Of a DNA stretch of 64,000 nucleotides, positions 55,767-64,000 are shown in pieces. Within the stretch, counting starts at the first letter, position 1; the number at the start of each line of letters is the position of its first letter. The translations under genes and the position numbers were made by a program. This DNA comes from Vibrio amylolyticus (GTDB lineage: Bacteria > Pseudomonadota > Gammaproteobacteria > Enterobacterales > Vibrionaceae). The notes under the pieces are model-generated. The model ran no database searches. It saw only the letters and a program-made list of their open reading frames with translations, and was not told the DNA's origin. Location: contig NZ_JAJHVV010000008.1 in the NCBI RefSeq assembly GCF_023145695.1, forward strand, positions 124,001 through 188,000, read 5' to 3'.

Positions 55767-56717
55767 GTGAAAAACACAAAAATACTCAGTGCCGTTGCAC
55801 TACTTGCTTCTCTAACTTCAGGCCACGTTTTAGCCGCAGAGAAGAAAATGACATTAATGCTCGATTGGTTTGTTAACCCAAACCACGGACCAATCGTGAT
55901 CGCCCATGAGCGTGGATATTTCAAAGAACAAGGCATTGAAATTGAGATTCAAGAGCCTGCCGATCCAAGCACACCAGCAAAGCTCGTGGCTGCTGGCCGC
56001 GTTGATCTAGCAGTATCTTACCAACCAAGCTTGACCATTGACGTAGCAGCTGGTCTGCCTTTGGTTCGCGCATCAACGCTGATTGCGACACCACTTAACA
56101 CCCTGATGGTGCTAGATAACGGCAAGAACGATTCATTAGCGGATCTAAAAGGCAAGAAAATCGGCATCGCTATCGCGGGTAACGAAGAAGCTACCATCGG
56201 CACCATGCTAGCGCAAGAAAACGTGGCATTTGAAGACGTTCAAACCATCAATGTGGGTTGGGCACTTTCCTCTTCTTTAGCTTCTGGAAAAGTCGATGCA
56301 ATCTGGGGTGGTCTGCGTAACTTTGAAACCAACCAGCTCGCTCTCGAAGGCTTTAAAGCAAAAGCATTCTTCCCAGAAGAGCACGGTGTTCCCGCTTACG
56401 ATGAGTTAGTCTTTGTTGCTAACGCCAACAATCACGATGTCGACGCAATCAAAGCGTTCAACAAGGCGCTTGAGCAAGCCACAACTTACATCGTTAACCA
56501 CCCTGAAGCATCATGGAAAGAGTTTGTAGCGTATTCACCAGATACTCTAAACAACGAGCTCAATGAGCGTGCTTGGAACGATACCCTAACTCGTTTTGCA
56601 CTTCGTCCATCGGCTGTCGATCTTAAACGTTATGACGATTACGCCGAGTTCATGTTCAACAAAGGCATTATCAAGTCTTTGCCACAAGCAGAAAGCTACG
56701 TACCTGCCTTTAACTAG
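55767..56717 (+). CDS. thiY: Thiamine-pyrimidine binding protein ThiY
   Basis: Periplasmic solute-binding protein of 316 residues, NMT1/THI5-like. Signal peptide ends near LASLTSGHVLA; the mature part begins EKKMTLMLDWFVNPNHGPIVIA, the family motif that binds formylaminopyrimidine or HMP. The GTG at 55767 is preferred because AAAGGACAG lies upstream and it gives a normal signal peptide; an in-frame TTG at 55719 would add 16 residues. Same fold as the sensor domain of the 13.7-kb GGDEF-EAL protein. Confidence 0.9.
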   Translation: MKNTKILSAVALLASLTSGHVLAAEKKMTLMLDWFVNPNHGPIVIAHERGYFKEQGIEIEIQEPADPSTPAKLVAAGRVDLAVSYQPSLTIDVAAGLPLVRASTLIATPLNTLMVLDNGKNDSLADLKGKKIGIAIAGNEEATIGTMLAQENVAFEDVQTINVGWALSSSLASGKVDAIWGGLRNFETNQLALEGFKAKAFFPEEHGVPAYDELVFVANANNHDVDAIKAFNKALEQATTYIVNHPEASWKEFVAYSPDTLNNELNERAWNDTLTRFALRPSAVDLKRYDDYAEFMFNKGIIKSLPQAESYVPAFN

Positions 56718-56746
56718 AGCAGGCTCAAATCAATTAAGGAAAAAAC

Positions 56747-57427
56747 ATGAAATACCAAGATTTGATTAAGGCTTGCGAGCAAGATTGGCAAGACTACACA
56801 GAGCATGCTTTTGTTAAGCAGCTAGCCCAAGGCACATTAACTCAACCGTGTTTTCTTCATTACCTGAAGCAAGATTTCTTGTTCTTAAAACAGTATGCAC
56901 GCGCTTACGCCTTAGCGATTTACAAGGCAAAAACACTGGCGGATATGCGCCGAGCTTTGCCTAGCGTTCATGCTCTACTCGACTCTGAAATCTCCCACCA
57001 CGTAACCTACTGTGGTCAATGGGGTTTAACTGAATCTGATCTAGAGAATGAGCCTGAAGACTTTGGTACGGTGGCGTACACCCGCTACGTGCTCGACGCA
57101 GGAATGACCGGTGATTTGGTTGACCTGTATGCAGCGCTCGCACCTTGCTCTATCGGCTATGCCGTGATTGGTAAAGCGCTGGGGGAGAGTGAATCAACTG
57201 TATTGGAAGGTAACCCGTACGCAAGTTGGATTAACCTCTACGGTGGTGAAGAGTTTCAATCAGGTGTAGCAACAGGCGCTGAGTACTTTAACCAGCTGTT
57301 GGCTGAGATTGACATTAACAGCGAACGTGGCCAAAACCTTATCCATATATTTAAAACCGCAACACGTATGGAAGTGGCATTTTGGCAGCAAGGACTAAAC
57401 GCCGACGAGACGTTGATAGCTAAATAA
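56747..57427 (+). CDS. tenA: Aminopyrimidine aminohydrolase TenA (thiaminase II)
   Basis: TenA family protein of 226 residues, an all-helical enzyme that converts aminopyrimidine from degraded thiamine to HMP for reuse by ThiD. Conserved segments: LTQPCFLHYLKQDFLFLKQYARAYA, and the active-site cysteine in ALAPCSIGYAVIG; the later Glu is in the RMEVAFWQQ helix. Last gene of the operon, 30 bases after thiY, then a terminator. Confidence 0.93.
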   Translation: MKYQDLIKACEQDWQDYTEHAFVKQLAQGTLTQPCFLHYLKQDFLFLKQYARAYALAIYKAKTLADMRRALPSVHALLDSEISHHVTYCGQWGLTESDLENEPEDFGTVAYTRYVLDAGMTGDLVDLYAALAPCSIGYAVIGKALGESESTVLEGNPYASWINLYGGEEFQSGVATGAEYFNQLLAEIDINSERGQNLIHIFKTATRMEVAFWQQGLNADETLIAK

Positions 57428-57455
57428 ACACGCTCTTCACATCCTCATAAAAATC

Positions 57456-57495
57456 AAAACGACCAGCAATTACTTATATTGGCTGGTCGTTTTTA
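57456..57495 (+). terminator. Terminator after tenA
   Basis: AAAACGACCAGC and GCTGGTCGTTTT pair with a short AT-rich loop and T run. It overlaps the 3' end of the convergent DNA glycosylase gene by three bases. Confidence 0.85.
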
Positions 57496-58644
57496 TTCCA
57501 CCGATACTTTATGAATCACATGACTCTCACAACCATTGAAACGGGTAAAGCGAGACAACTCAACGTCTAGATCATCCCAAAATGCATCTGTAGATTTTGA
57601 AGCTACATCAACAAACAGGTGAATGACGTTCAATACACCTAACTTCTTATCTACCTTACAATCAGCTCTCCCGACAAGTTCCCCACCCCACAAAATAGGC
57701 AGGCAAAAGTACCCATACTGACGCTTCTTCTCCGGCACGTAGCACTCAAGAAGGTAGTCATAATCGAAAATAGATTTCGCTCTTTTTCGTTGAATCAGCA
57801 AATTATCAAACGGAGACAGGATCTTGGCGCGCTTTCGGTTTACTCGTTTATCAAGTAACGATAATGCTTCTCGGCTAACGTAGTATGGTGAATTGGCAAT
57901 CGTCACCTTAGTTACCTCATCTTCTTCCACCAATTCGTTCAGTGCTTGAGTTGCTTGCGTTTTCATGCCTTTTAGCAAGTACGACATTTCTGAGAGATTA
58001 CCAAAGCCGTGAGACTTCAAGTAACGCATCACCCGAAAGCGCCCATGCTCATAATCACTTGGTAAGGAGATATCGATATCGCTTGGCAAAACACGTTCAG
58101 TTAAGTCATAGACTTTATGAAAATTTCGCCGCTCGGAGATCATCAGATCCCCTTGCATGAACAGACACTCCAATGCCTGTTTCGTTGGCTTGCTTCCCCA
58201 CCCTTGGCTTTTTCGATTCTCTGAAACGAAATCCTTCGCCATTAATGGCCCTTCCTGCTCGATCCGTTTTAGAACGTTAGACATCAGCTCTTTGTCGTGG
58301 CGGTACCAATGCGTTTGTTCACCAGTTTTGAACGCCATCTTACGAGGGAGGCTAAAGCGGTATTCCGGCATTGGAAGATAGGCCGCTGCGTGAGCCCAAT
58401 ATTCAAAGACCCGTTTGCTCGAGACGAGTTGATCAAGATGTTTGGTTTGATAATTGGGATTACGGCTCCACAGTGTATGGTGATGCGCTCTTTGTACCAC
58501 CGAGATGGTATCGATCTGCACGTAACCCAACCGCTCAAACACACGAAGAGTAGTCGAATCACTTTTTGTCTTAGAGGATTTTTCTGGTAGCCCTTGCGAA
58601 AGCAGAGCGAGTTTTCGCGCTTGAGGTATTGAGAGTGATTCCAT
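57493..58644 (-). CDS. AlkZ/YcaQ-family DNA interstrand-crosslink glycosylase-like protein
   Basis: Winged-helix protein of 383 residues (HTH_42 family). The key segment QIDTISVVQRAHHHTLWSR contains the QxD-type catalytic motif of YcaQ/AlkZ glycosylases, which unhook DNA crosslinks and remove alkylated bases. VFEYWAHAAAYLPM and later SPFDNLLIQRKRAKSIFDYDYLLECYVPEKKRQYGYFCLPIL are also conserved. Single gene, convergent with the thi operon. Confidence 0.85.
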   Translation of the reverse strand: MESLSIPQARKLALLSQGLPEKSSKTKSDSTTLRVFERLGYVQIDTISVVQRAHHHTLWSRNPNYQTKHLDQLVSSKRVFEYWAHAAAYLPMPEYRFSLPRKMAFKTGEQTHWYRHDKELMSNVLKRIEQEGPLMAKDFVSENRKSQGWGSKPTKQALECLFMQGDLMISERRNFHKVYDLTERVLPSDIDISLPSDYEHGRFRVMRYLKSHGFGNLSEMSYLLKGMKTQATQALNELVEEDEVTKVTIANSPYYVSREALSLLDKRVNRKRAKILSPFDNLLIQRKRAKSIFDYDYLLECYVPEKKRQYGYFCLPILWGGELVGRADCKVDKKLGVLNVIHLFVDVASKSTDAFWDDLDVELSRFTRFNGCESHVIHKVSVE

Positions 58645-58701
58645 TGTGTTGACGCCTTTGACAGTCCACTTTGTTCAGAAATGAGTACGCTATTTTCAAA
58701 G

Positions 58702-59160
58702 TTAAGGCGCGGGAGGAATGGCGCCGCTCTCTTTTGAATGCCTCATTACCACTAAGGTCTTGAAGTTCTTAACGCTATCATCTTTGTGCAAGACACGTTG
58801 TGTAAACTCATCAAACCCTTCCATGTCGGTCGCGATCACTTGCAAAATCAGATCATAATCGCCCGTCACGTACCACGAATCTAAAACTTCAGATTGCTTA
58901 TTCATGCGTGCCAAAAACTGATTCACGATCGAGCTGTGGTCACGTTCAAGTGTGACTAGCACCATCATACTCAGAGGCCAGCCCATGCTTTTGGGTTTGA
59001 CTATCGCCACTTCACGTTCAATTACACCGCTACTACGAAGCTGTCGAACGCGTCGATAACACGCGGGTTCTGACAAACCGATCGTATCGGCAATCTCGCC
59101 CATTGACGCTTTAGTATTGATCTGTAACTGCTCCAAAATCTTAAGGTCGATGGTATCCAT
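58702..59160 (-). CDS. Lrp/AsnC-family transcriptional regulator
   Basis: Regulator of 152 residues: N-terminal helix-turn-helix (SMGEIADTIGLSEPACYRRVRQLR) and a RAM ligand domain (DSWYVTGDYDLILQVIATDMEGFDEF). Such proteins sense amino acids. Divergent from an RhtA-like exporter with 133 bases between, so it likely regulates that gene. Confidence 0.88.
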   Translation of the reverse strand: MDTIDLKILEQLQINTKASMGEIADTIGLSEPACYRRVRQLRSSGVIEREVAIVKPKSMGWPLSMMVLVTLERDHSSIVNQFLARMNKQSEVLDSWYVTGDYDLILQVIATDMEGFDEFTQRVLHKDDSVKNFKTLVVMRHSKESGAIPPAP

Positions 59161-59293
59161 AAATTCAAGGCCTTATTTGTTCAGATATCGATAATTTTTA
59201 TCATTTAATCGCTAATTATGAGCATATAAAACCCAGCGTAATGATAAATTTTCTCAACCATAACAATAAATCAACCAAATAAAAGTGACATAG

Positions 59294-60175
59294 ATGAAAT
59301 ATCGTTTATTCAATAACGGAACAGCAATAGCCGTACTCGCGGTCATTGCCGCTATCATGTCTATAACCGCGGGTGCCGCGCTTGCAAAATCCATTTTCTC
59401 ATCACTAAACCCAGAGAGTGTCACCGTACTCAGGCTCTCTGTCTCTGCGCTAATATTGTTGTTTGTGTTAAAAGCCTGGAAAGCACAGTTACGAAAGAAC
59501 AATCTCATCTCCATTATCCTTTACGGTGCGACCATCGCAGGAATGAACCTATTCTTTTACATGTCGATAAAATTGATTCCCATTGGCGTGGCACTCGGAT
59601 TTGAGCTCACAGGGCCTTTGTTAGTCTCTGCTCTGTTCTCAAAAAATCGTTTGGATTTAATCTGGGTATTGCTCGCGGCGGGGGGAATTTATCTGCTTAT
59701 TCCGAGTGCCAACAGTGCAACAACCCTTGACCCTACTGGCATTGTCTACGCATTGATCGCAGGCATTTTCTGGGGCGCGTACATCATCACAGGGAAAAAG
59801 GCAGGCAACCAACACGGGCCAAAGGCACCCGCGCTTGGGCTTATCGTCTCGTCTATTTTTATGGTACCTGTTGGCATTCAACACCTCTCTTTTGTAGCGA
59901 TAAATACCGACTTAATATTGATCATTGTTGCCGTCGCTCTGTTATCTAGCGCGGTGCCTTTAATGCTTGAAATGGTCGCTTTAAGAACGTTGCCTACCAA
60001 GACCTATGGCGTATTAACCAGTGGCGAACCCGTGATGGGGGCCATTGTGAGCTTTATCATCTTAGGTGAGCAACTATCAAACAATCAGATACTCGGCATC
60101 GTCACCATTATGATCGCTTCAATCGGTGTTGTACTCTCACCTTCACCAAGCAACAGCGAACCAGTCAGCACATAA
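59294..60175 (+). CDS. RhtA-like EamA transporter
   Basis: Ten-helix EamA-family exporter of 293 residues. The second repeat has AVPLMLEMVALRTLPTKTYGVL and the GEPVMGAIVSFIILGEQLS ending, close to RhtA (threonine/homoserine exporter). With the divergent Lrp-type regulator this suggests amino-acid export. Substrate not proven. Confidence 0.84.
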   Translation: MKYRLFNNGTAIAVLAVIAAIMSITAGAALAKSIFSSLNPESVTVLRLSVSALILLFVLKAWKAQLRKNNLISIILYGATIAGMNLFFYMSIKLIPIGVALGFELTGPLLVSALFSKNRLDLIWVLLAAGGIYLLIPSANSATTLDPTGIVYALIAGIFWGAYIITGKKAGNQHGPKAPALGLIVSSIFMVPVGIQHLSFVAINTDLILIIVAVALLSSAVPLMLEMVALRTLPTKTYGVLTSGEPVMGAIVSFIILGEQLSNNQILGIVTIMIASIGVVLSPSPSNSEPVST

Positions 60176-60292
60176 CCTTTTTCAATCTACAAAGGGAGTG
60201 AAAGGGCAATTAAATCTGTTGAAGCACGAGTGAACGCGTTAGGCTAAAGCGACGACACCTATCGATATCTTTAGCCATTAGGGAACAAGCCA

Positions 60293-60976
60293 GTGCAAAA
60301 TGTGCCAATTCTTTATTCATTACAAAATTGCCCTTATGCCATGCGTGGACGTATCGCACTGTTTAAAAGCCAGCAGCGTGTTCTTATTCGAGCCGTGAAA
60401 CTCAATAATAAACCGGAAGAAATGTTGTTAGCGTCACCAAAAGGCAGCGTTCCCGTATTGGTGGTGCAAGACACTATCGATAGTGAAAAACGTATGGTGA
60501 TTGAGGAGAGCCTAGAGGTAATGTTGTGGGCACTCTCTGAGAGCGATCCTGACGACCTATTGGACTCTGAAAATCCACAAAGCCTAGCGACGATGATTCA
60601 TCTTATTGCCGAATTTGAGCAAGAGTTTATTCCCGCATTCAACGCCTATAGCTGCGCTAAGCGTTACCATGAAGACAACGTGGTCGAGTGCCGCGAAAAT
60701 TGTGAAACCCACATTCAAGAGTTAGAACGCAGACTAAACCAACACCAATATCTATTTTCAGATAAAGAGAGCCTCCTCGATATTGCGTTAATGCCCTTTA
60801 TTCGTAAGTTCGCTCGCATTGAAAGGCAGTGGTATCTGCAAAGCCCTTATCCAAAATTACGTCAATGGTTAGACAGCTATTTACAAAGTGCGATGTTCTC
60901 TAAGGTGATGGAAAAGCATGAGTTATGGCTAGAGGGCCGAAAAGATATCTACTTTGGTCAGAGGGCTCAACCATAA
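60293..60976 (+). CDS. Glutathione S-transferase family protein
   Basis: Protein of 227 residues. The N-terminal thioredoxin-like domain starts VPILYSLQNCPYAMRGRIAL (CPYAMR as catalytic cysteine region), with SPKGSVPVLVV as the cis-proline glutathione contact and EESLEVMLW after it. A C-terminal helical domain follows. GTG start at 60293; no ATG in the right place. Stands alone. Confidence 0.87.
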   Translation: MQNVPILYSLQNCPYAMRGRIALFKSQQRVLIRAVKLNNKPEEMLLASPKGSVPVLVVQDTIDSEKRMVIEESLEVMLWALSESDPDDLLDSENPQSLATMIHLIAEFEQEFIPAFNAYSCAKRYHEDNVVECRENCETHIQELERRLNQHQYLFSDKESLLDIALMPFIRKFARIERQWYLQSPYPKLRQWLDSYLQSAMFSKVMEKHELWLEGRKDIYFGQRAQP

Positions 60977-61132
60977 GTTAACCACGCGTTAAATAAGTTA
61001 AATATTTATCAGAATTATCAGATGGTACGTGTTACAAAATCCTCACTGATTTTTGTGAGTTCGAGTCCATTTATATGCACTTAGTGATACAAAATAACCT
61101 ATGTCACATGAGTTATGTTTACTACACTTAAA

Positions 61133-61152
61133 TAACATAATGATCATTATCA
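61133..61152. promoter_or_regulatory. Fur-box-like sequence before the small lipoprotein gene
   Basis: ATAATGATCATTAT is a perfect palindrome, and its right side with flanking bases matches ATTATCA of a Fur 7-1-7 box; the left side matches 5 of 7. It lies about 120 bases before the lipoprotein ATG. A tentative iron-regulation site. Confidence 0.35.
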
Positions 61153-61269
61153 CAAAACAGATGAGACGTCGTTTCTAGCTTACTGCTAAGACGGTTTAAA
61201 GAATAATGACATTATTGAATAAGTTGCTCTAAGGATTGACACTTTATTTCACTTGTTAAGGAATAACAC

Positions 61270-61437
61270 ATGAAAAAGATATTAATCGCACTACTTACTA
61301 TTGGGTTTTTAGGTGGTTGTACATCAGCCTCTTACACCAATGTCGATCACGATAATGCGATGGACACTAATCAGAATACATTATTCCCCGATAGCCCAGT
61401 GACGGATCAGATGACGCTGATACAGACTTTCTTTTAA
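61270..61437 (+). CDS. Small lipoprotein of 55 residues
   Basis: Starts MKKILIALLTIGFLGGC with a canonical lipobox (LGGC, Cys17) and continues with a short, acidic, Asn/Asp-rich mature part (TNVDHDNAMDTNQN). AAGGAATAACAC lies directly before the ATG. The clear signal peptide makes a chance frame unlikely. No family recognised. Confidence 0.7.
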   Translation: MKKILIALLTIGFLGGCTSASYTNVDHDNAMDTNQNTLFPDSPVTDQMTLIQTFF

Positions 61438-61502
61438 TCACTGATTGCCCGGTAATTCGTTAAACTCCCCCTAAACGTGTTATCGGGCATATTCCAATCC
61501 TT

Positions 61503-61721
61503 TTAGTCTAGTGCTTCAATCATTTCTCTTATCTTTACCGCTTTCTCAAAGTGGTCCAAACGATGGGTTTGAATCCACCACGTCGCCGCTTCCATCAATA
61601 ATTCTGGATCATCATTTTTGTTAGCAAAAAATGCATAGAATGAAACGCCGACACCTTCACCCTTTTGTGCAATTTTCTTGGTACAGACCTGAATGATTTT
61701 TTCTCGTAATAACTGCCGCAT
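61503..61721 (-). CDS. Small conserved-looking protein (DUF6500-like)
   Basis: Protein of 72 residues: REKIIQVCTKKIAQKGEGVG, then VSFYAFFANKNDDPELLMEAATWW and a C-terminal helix. The pattern recalls DUF6500, a family of unknown function; the match is from memory and uncertain. Soluble, no signal. Confidence 0.6.
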   Translation of the reverse strand: MRQLLREKIIQVCTKKIAQKGEGVGVSFYAFFANKNDDPELLMEAATWWIQTHRLDHFEKAVKIREMIEALD

Positions 61722-62018
61722 GCAATCCCTTATTTGACCTCGGTTGAAAGACTATACTACACACTCAAGAAAGATTAATGGCCGTTTTTTGAATCACTAC
61801 TGAGAATCGTGGTTTCAAATAAACGGTCAAAGAATTAACGATATCCACTATTTCTTGAATCCCCCATCACTAGCCTAATTCACAAAGAGATGTCTGTTCC
61901 AACAAACATTCAGCTATGATTGGGGAGCGTTAGTTTTTACCTGCAATTGTCAATTGGGTGTCATACCTCTTTTACAATAACGGCCACTCTCTTAATGGTT
62001 TATTTGGTATTTCTTAAA

Positions 62019-63038
62019 ATGTTGAAAAGTAACTGGCTACTATTGTCTTTGTTAGCAACCCCAGTCATGGCTGCCCCCCTCAATGTAATGCTTTATCATC
62101 ACATTGCCGATGATACGCCCCATGTTACTTCAACGACCGTTTCGGATTTTGTCGCTCAGCTCGATCACTTCGAGGAACAGGGTTATGAAATCGTTAAACT
62201 TGAAGAGGCCGTTCAACAATTTCGACAAGGTAAAACGCTCGATGAAAAGAGCTTAGCATTGACCTTTGATGACGGCTTTGCTTCGGTATGTGACACGGCC
62301 TATCCCGAACTCAAAAAGCGAAATCTCCCGTTTACCGTGTTTGTGACGACAGACCCTATCGATAAAGGCTACTCAAGCTACTGCACGTGGGAACAACTTA
62401 AAGAAATGGCCGATAACGGCGTGACGATAGCGAACCATACTCTTGACCACACACACTTAGTCAATAACGCATTTAATGATGAGAATTGGTTTGAGGCTGC
62501 AACAGGCAACATTGAATCAGCCCAAAACAGAATCATCGACGAGATTGGGTATGCTCCAATGATCTTTGCTTACCCATATGGGGAGTACAACAATGACCTA
62601 AAAACTTGGTTAGATGAGCGAGGATATACGTCGTTTGGCCAACAATCTGGATCCATTGGTGTAAGCAGTGATTGGCAGGCACTACCACGCTTTAACGCAG
62701 CGGGTAATTACGCAAGTATTGAGTCGCTACGCCATAAGATCACAGCTTCCCCACTACCGCTCAATTATGCGGTTTTAGCGGATCCATTAACCACTGACAG
62801 TCAACCAACGCTAACCGTTGAGCTTCTACCATCACGAGAAGCGTATTACCCGCATCTACAGTGTTTTTTGAATGGACAACCTACTGTGATTGATTGGCAC
62901 TCTGAAACGGGGTTTAGCGTCACTCCATCCAATGGACTCAGTAATGGCCGTCACAGAGTTAACTGTACCGCCCCTCACAGAGATGGATCGCCGTTTTTCT
63001 GGATGTCACAGCAATGGCTGGTTGTGCCTAACAAATAG
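62019..63038 (+). CDS. Polysaccharide deacetylase family protein, exported
   Basis: Protein of 339 residues from the ATG at 62019, with signal peptide (NWLLLSLLATPVMAA). The NodB homology domain follows: NVMLYHHIADD, then LALTFDDGFASV (metal Asp pair), NHTLDHTHLV (H-x3-H metal ligands) and IFAYPYGEYNND. A C-terminal region of about 90 residues is beta-rich with two cysteines. It probably removes acetyl groups from a surface or cell-wall polysaccharide. An open frame extends upstream to 61920 but would precede the signal with 33 residues. Confidence 0.87.
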   Translation: MLKSNWLLLSLLATPVMAAPLNVMLYHHIADDTPHVTSTTVSDFVAQLDHFEEQGYEIVKLEEAVQQFRQGKTLDEKSLALTFDDGFASVCDTAYPELKKRNLPFTVFVTTDPIDKGYSSYCTWEQLKEMADNGVTIANHTLDHTHLVNNAFNDENWFEAATGNIESAQNRIIDEIGYAPMIFAYPYGEYNNDLKTWLDERGYTSFGQQSGSIGVSSDWQALPRFNAAGNYASIESLRHKITASPLPLNYAVLADPLTTDSQPTLTVELLPSREAYYPHLQCFLNGQPTVIDWHSETGFSVTPSNGLSNGRHRVNCTAPHRDGSPFFWMSQQWLVVPNK

Positions 63039-63068
63039 TGAGAAAACAAAGTCACTTAAAAGACTTTG

Positions 63069-63097
63069 GGCTCGCAGCATTCGTTGTGAGCCTTTTT
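63069..63097 (+). terminator. Terminator after the polysaccharide deacetylase
   Basis: GGCTCGCA pairs with TGTGAGCC (one G-T pair) around GCATTCGT, followed by TTTTT. Confidence 0.8.
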
Positions 63098-63121
63098 ATA
63101 TCGAATAACCTTGATTCTCAT

Positions 63122-63523
63122 TTAGAACTCTTCACACTCTAAGCTAACGAGCTCTTGTTCGCCCTTATTTACCACTAAGTTAGCGGTTCTTTCAGATACC
63201 CAACCACCCAGTACATATTCTGATCTTGTCGTACGCGAATTAATCACATATGAATAATCACCATTTAAAAAGGTTATAACCCTCTCTCCTCCCCCGCTAA
63301 AGGAGTAGTATTCAATGGTATCTTTCGATTCAATTTCCAACTCAATCTTCGACTGAGTACCAAACCGATAAAACTGCCTTTCTCCTAGAGAACAAACAGA
63401 AACTTGTTTATTGGAAAATTGGCACGAGAACTCATCAATCTCGGTCTCAAAGCACAAGTTACTCGCTATTGAATGACCACTGCAAAATAAAGCCCAAACA
63501 AGCCATGTTTTAACAAATTTCAT
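63122..63523 (-). CDS. Exported protein of unknown function
   Basis: Protein of 133 residues from the ATG at 63523; in-frame ATGs at 63538 and 63553 are alternatives. Signal peptide MKFVKTWLVWALFCSGHSIAS, then a beta-rich domain with cysteines in LCFETEIDEFSCQF, VCSLGE and a terminal LECEEF, which may form disulfides. No family recognised. Shares strand with the outer-membrane protein gene upstream. Confidence 0.65.
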   Translation of the reverse strand: MKFVKTWLVWALFCSGHSIASNLCFETEIDEFSCQFSNKQVSVCSLGERQFYRFGTQSKIELEIESKDTIEYYSFSGGGERVITFLNGDYSYVINSRTTRSEYVLGGWVSERTANLVVNKGEQELVSLECEEF

Positions 63524-63635
63524 AGTTAATATTTTCATAGTGGTAAAAGTCAAGCAATTAGGAAACTAAAATTCCAGAATATAAAAAGTAGCGACCAACT
63601 AATGTAGCTACTTTAATTTAACTCATGGCTAGAAA

Positions 63636-64000
63636 TTAGAATGAATATTTTATACCAATATTCGCTGAGGCTGTATTGTACCCCGCAATGTTATGAATTT
63701 CATACGTAGTCTGAAGTGCAACATGTTCAGTAAAATCATAGCCTAGACCGAAGCCTAGTAGAGAAGCCGTATCGCTTGCCGTCGTTAATGACGCTGGCAT
63801 TGGATATGTAGAAGTAAGATCAGCTTCAACCTTGTGGAAGCCTAACTTAGCCATTACATGGAAACTATCACCAAGATAAATTTTCGGCAATACGTTAACG
63901 CCATAAGAAGACATGGACACTTTAAGGCTGTCAGATAAAATCGTTTCGGTAGTAGAGCCTAAATTTTTATATTCTACCTCTGCAGCTAATACAAAAAAAC
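63636..64000 (-). CDS. Outer-membrane beta-barrel protein, OmpA-like/OMP_b-brl (5' end outside window)
   Basis: C-terminal 120 codons of a gene whose frame stays open to the window edge. Alternating strands are typical of a small porin-like barrel: AAEVEYKNLGSTT, YGVNVLPKIYLGDSFHVMAKLGFHKVEA, LGFGLGYDFTEHVALQTTYE. The protein ends NIGIKYSF, and a terminal phenylalanine is the signal for outer-membrane assembly. Function is structural or unknown. Confidence 0.82.
   Translation of the reverse strand, partial: FFVLAAEVEYKNLGSTTETILSDSLKVSMSSYGVNVLPKIYLGDSFHVMAKLGFHKVEADLTSTYPMPASLTTASDTASLLGFGLGYDFTEHVALQTTYEIHNIAGYNTASANIGIKYSF

Noticed and set aside
61065..61090. GTTCGAGTCC resembling a tRNA T-loop
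   Set aside because: No matching acceptor, D or anticodon arm can be folded around it; probably chance or a worn fragment.

Overview
The window looks like part of a Vibrio genome (Gammaproteobacteria). This rests on gene content: an aryl-polyene cluster, MalT/MalPQ/GlgB, YibL, ArgP/ArgO, ThiDZXY-TenA and a sCache chemoreceptor, with moderate GC and short intergenic regions. The mix of accessory and metabolic islands, with no ribosomal genes or tRNAs, would suit a secondary chromosome, but that is inference. No rRNA, tRNA, CRISPR array, insertion sequence or prophage was recognised.

Layout. 1-6.5 kb: the 3' part of an aryl-polyene (APE-type) biosynthesis operon, with an MMPL exporter, DUF3261 lipoprotein, ketosynthase, dehydratase, ketoreductase and second ketosynthase, ending at a strong terminator. 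6.6-13.2 kb: a mixed stretch with an N-terminally extended rhomboid protease, a lipocalin-like protein, two GNATs with a GNAT-like stub between them, a VOC protein, a class 1-type dihydroorotate dehydrogenase and a PhnR-like GntR/UTRA regulator. The regulator lies beside a decayed phosphonate-permease gene with two in-frame stops. 13.7-23.7 kb: a 1074-residue NMT1-PAS-PAS-GGDEF-EAL protein, a glutaredoxin-like protein, two divergent regulator/exporter pairs (AraC with a Set-type sugar exporter, ArgP with ArgO), small enzymes, a PAP2 phosphatase and an RlpA-like lipoprotein. 24-26 kb: a solitary 213-residue protein that resembles the CNF1/BLF1 deamidase-toxin fold, and a membrane acyltransferase.

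26-36.6 kb is the glycogen/maltodextrin block glgB, malQ, malP and divergent malT, with MalT-box-like repeats and a perfect CRP site between malP and malT. 36.7-39.8 kb is a LysR regulator divergent from a GH4 6-phospho-glycosidase and a ChbG deacetylase, without an adjacent PTS. 40-49 kb holds YibL, a DUF4344 metallopeptidase, a chemoreceptor, a DUF1800/DUF1501 gene pair, a PgpB-like phosphatase and an HDOD protein. 48.9-51.3 kb is an EamA exporter divergent from a MocR regulator with repeated GTAC-containing motifs between them. 51.4-52.8 kb encodes two exported proteins, one ParB/Srx-like.

52.9-57.4 kb is a complete thiamine-pyrimidine salvage operon (thiD, thiZ, thiX, thiY, tenA) behind a TPP riboswitch that appears to act through a hairpin over the thiD ribosome binding site. 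57.5-64 kb holds an AlkZ/YcaQ-like DNA glycosylase, an Lrp regulator divergent from an RhtA-like exporter, a GST, a 55-residue lipoprotein, a polysaccharide deacetylase, small unknown proteins and an outer-membrane beta-barrel protein cut by the window end.

All family calls come from reading the translated sequence; no database search was run.
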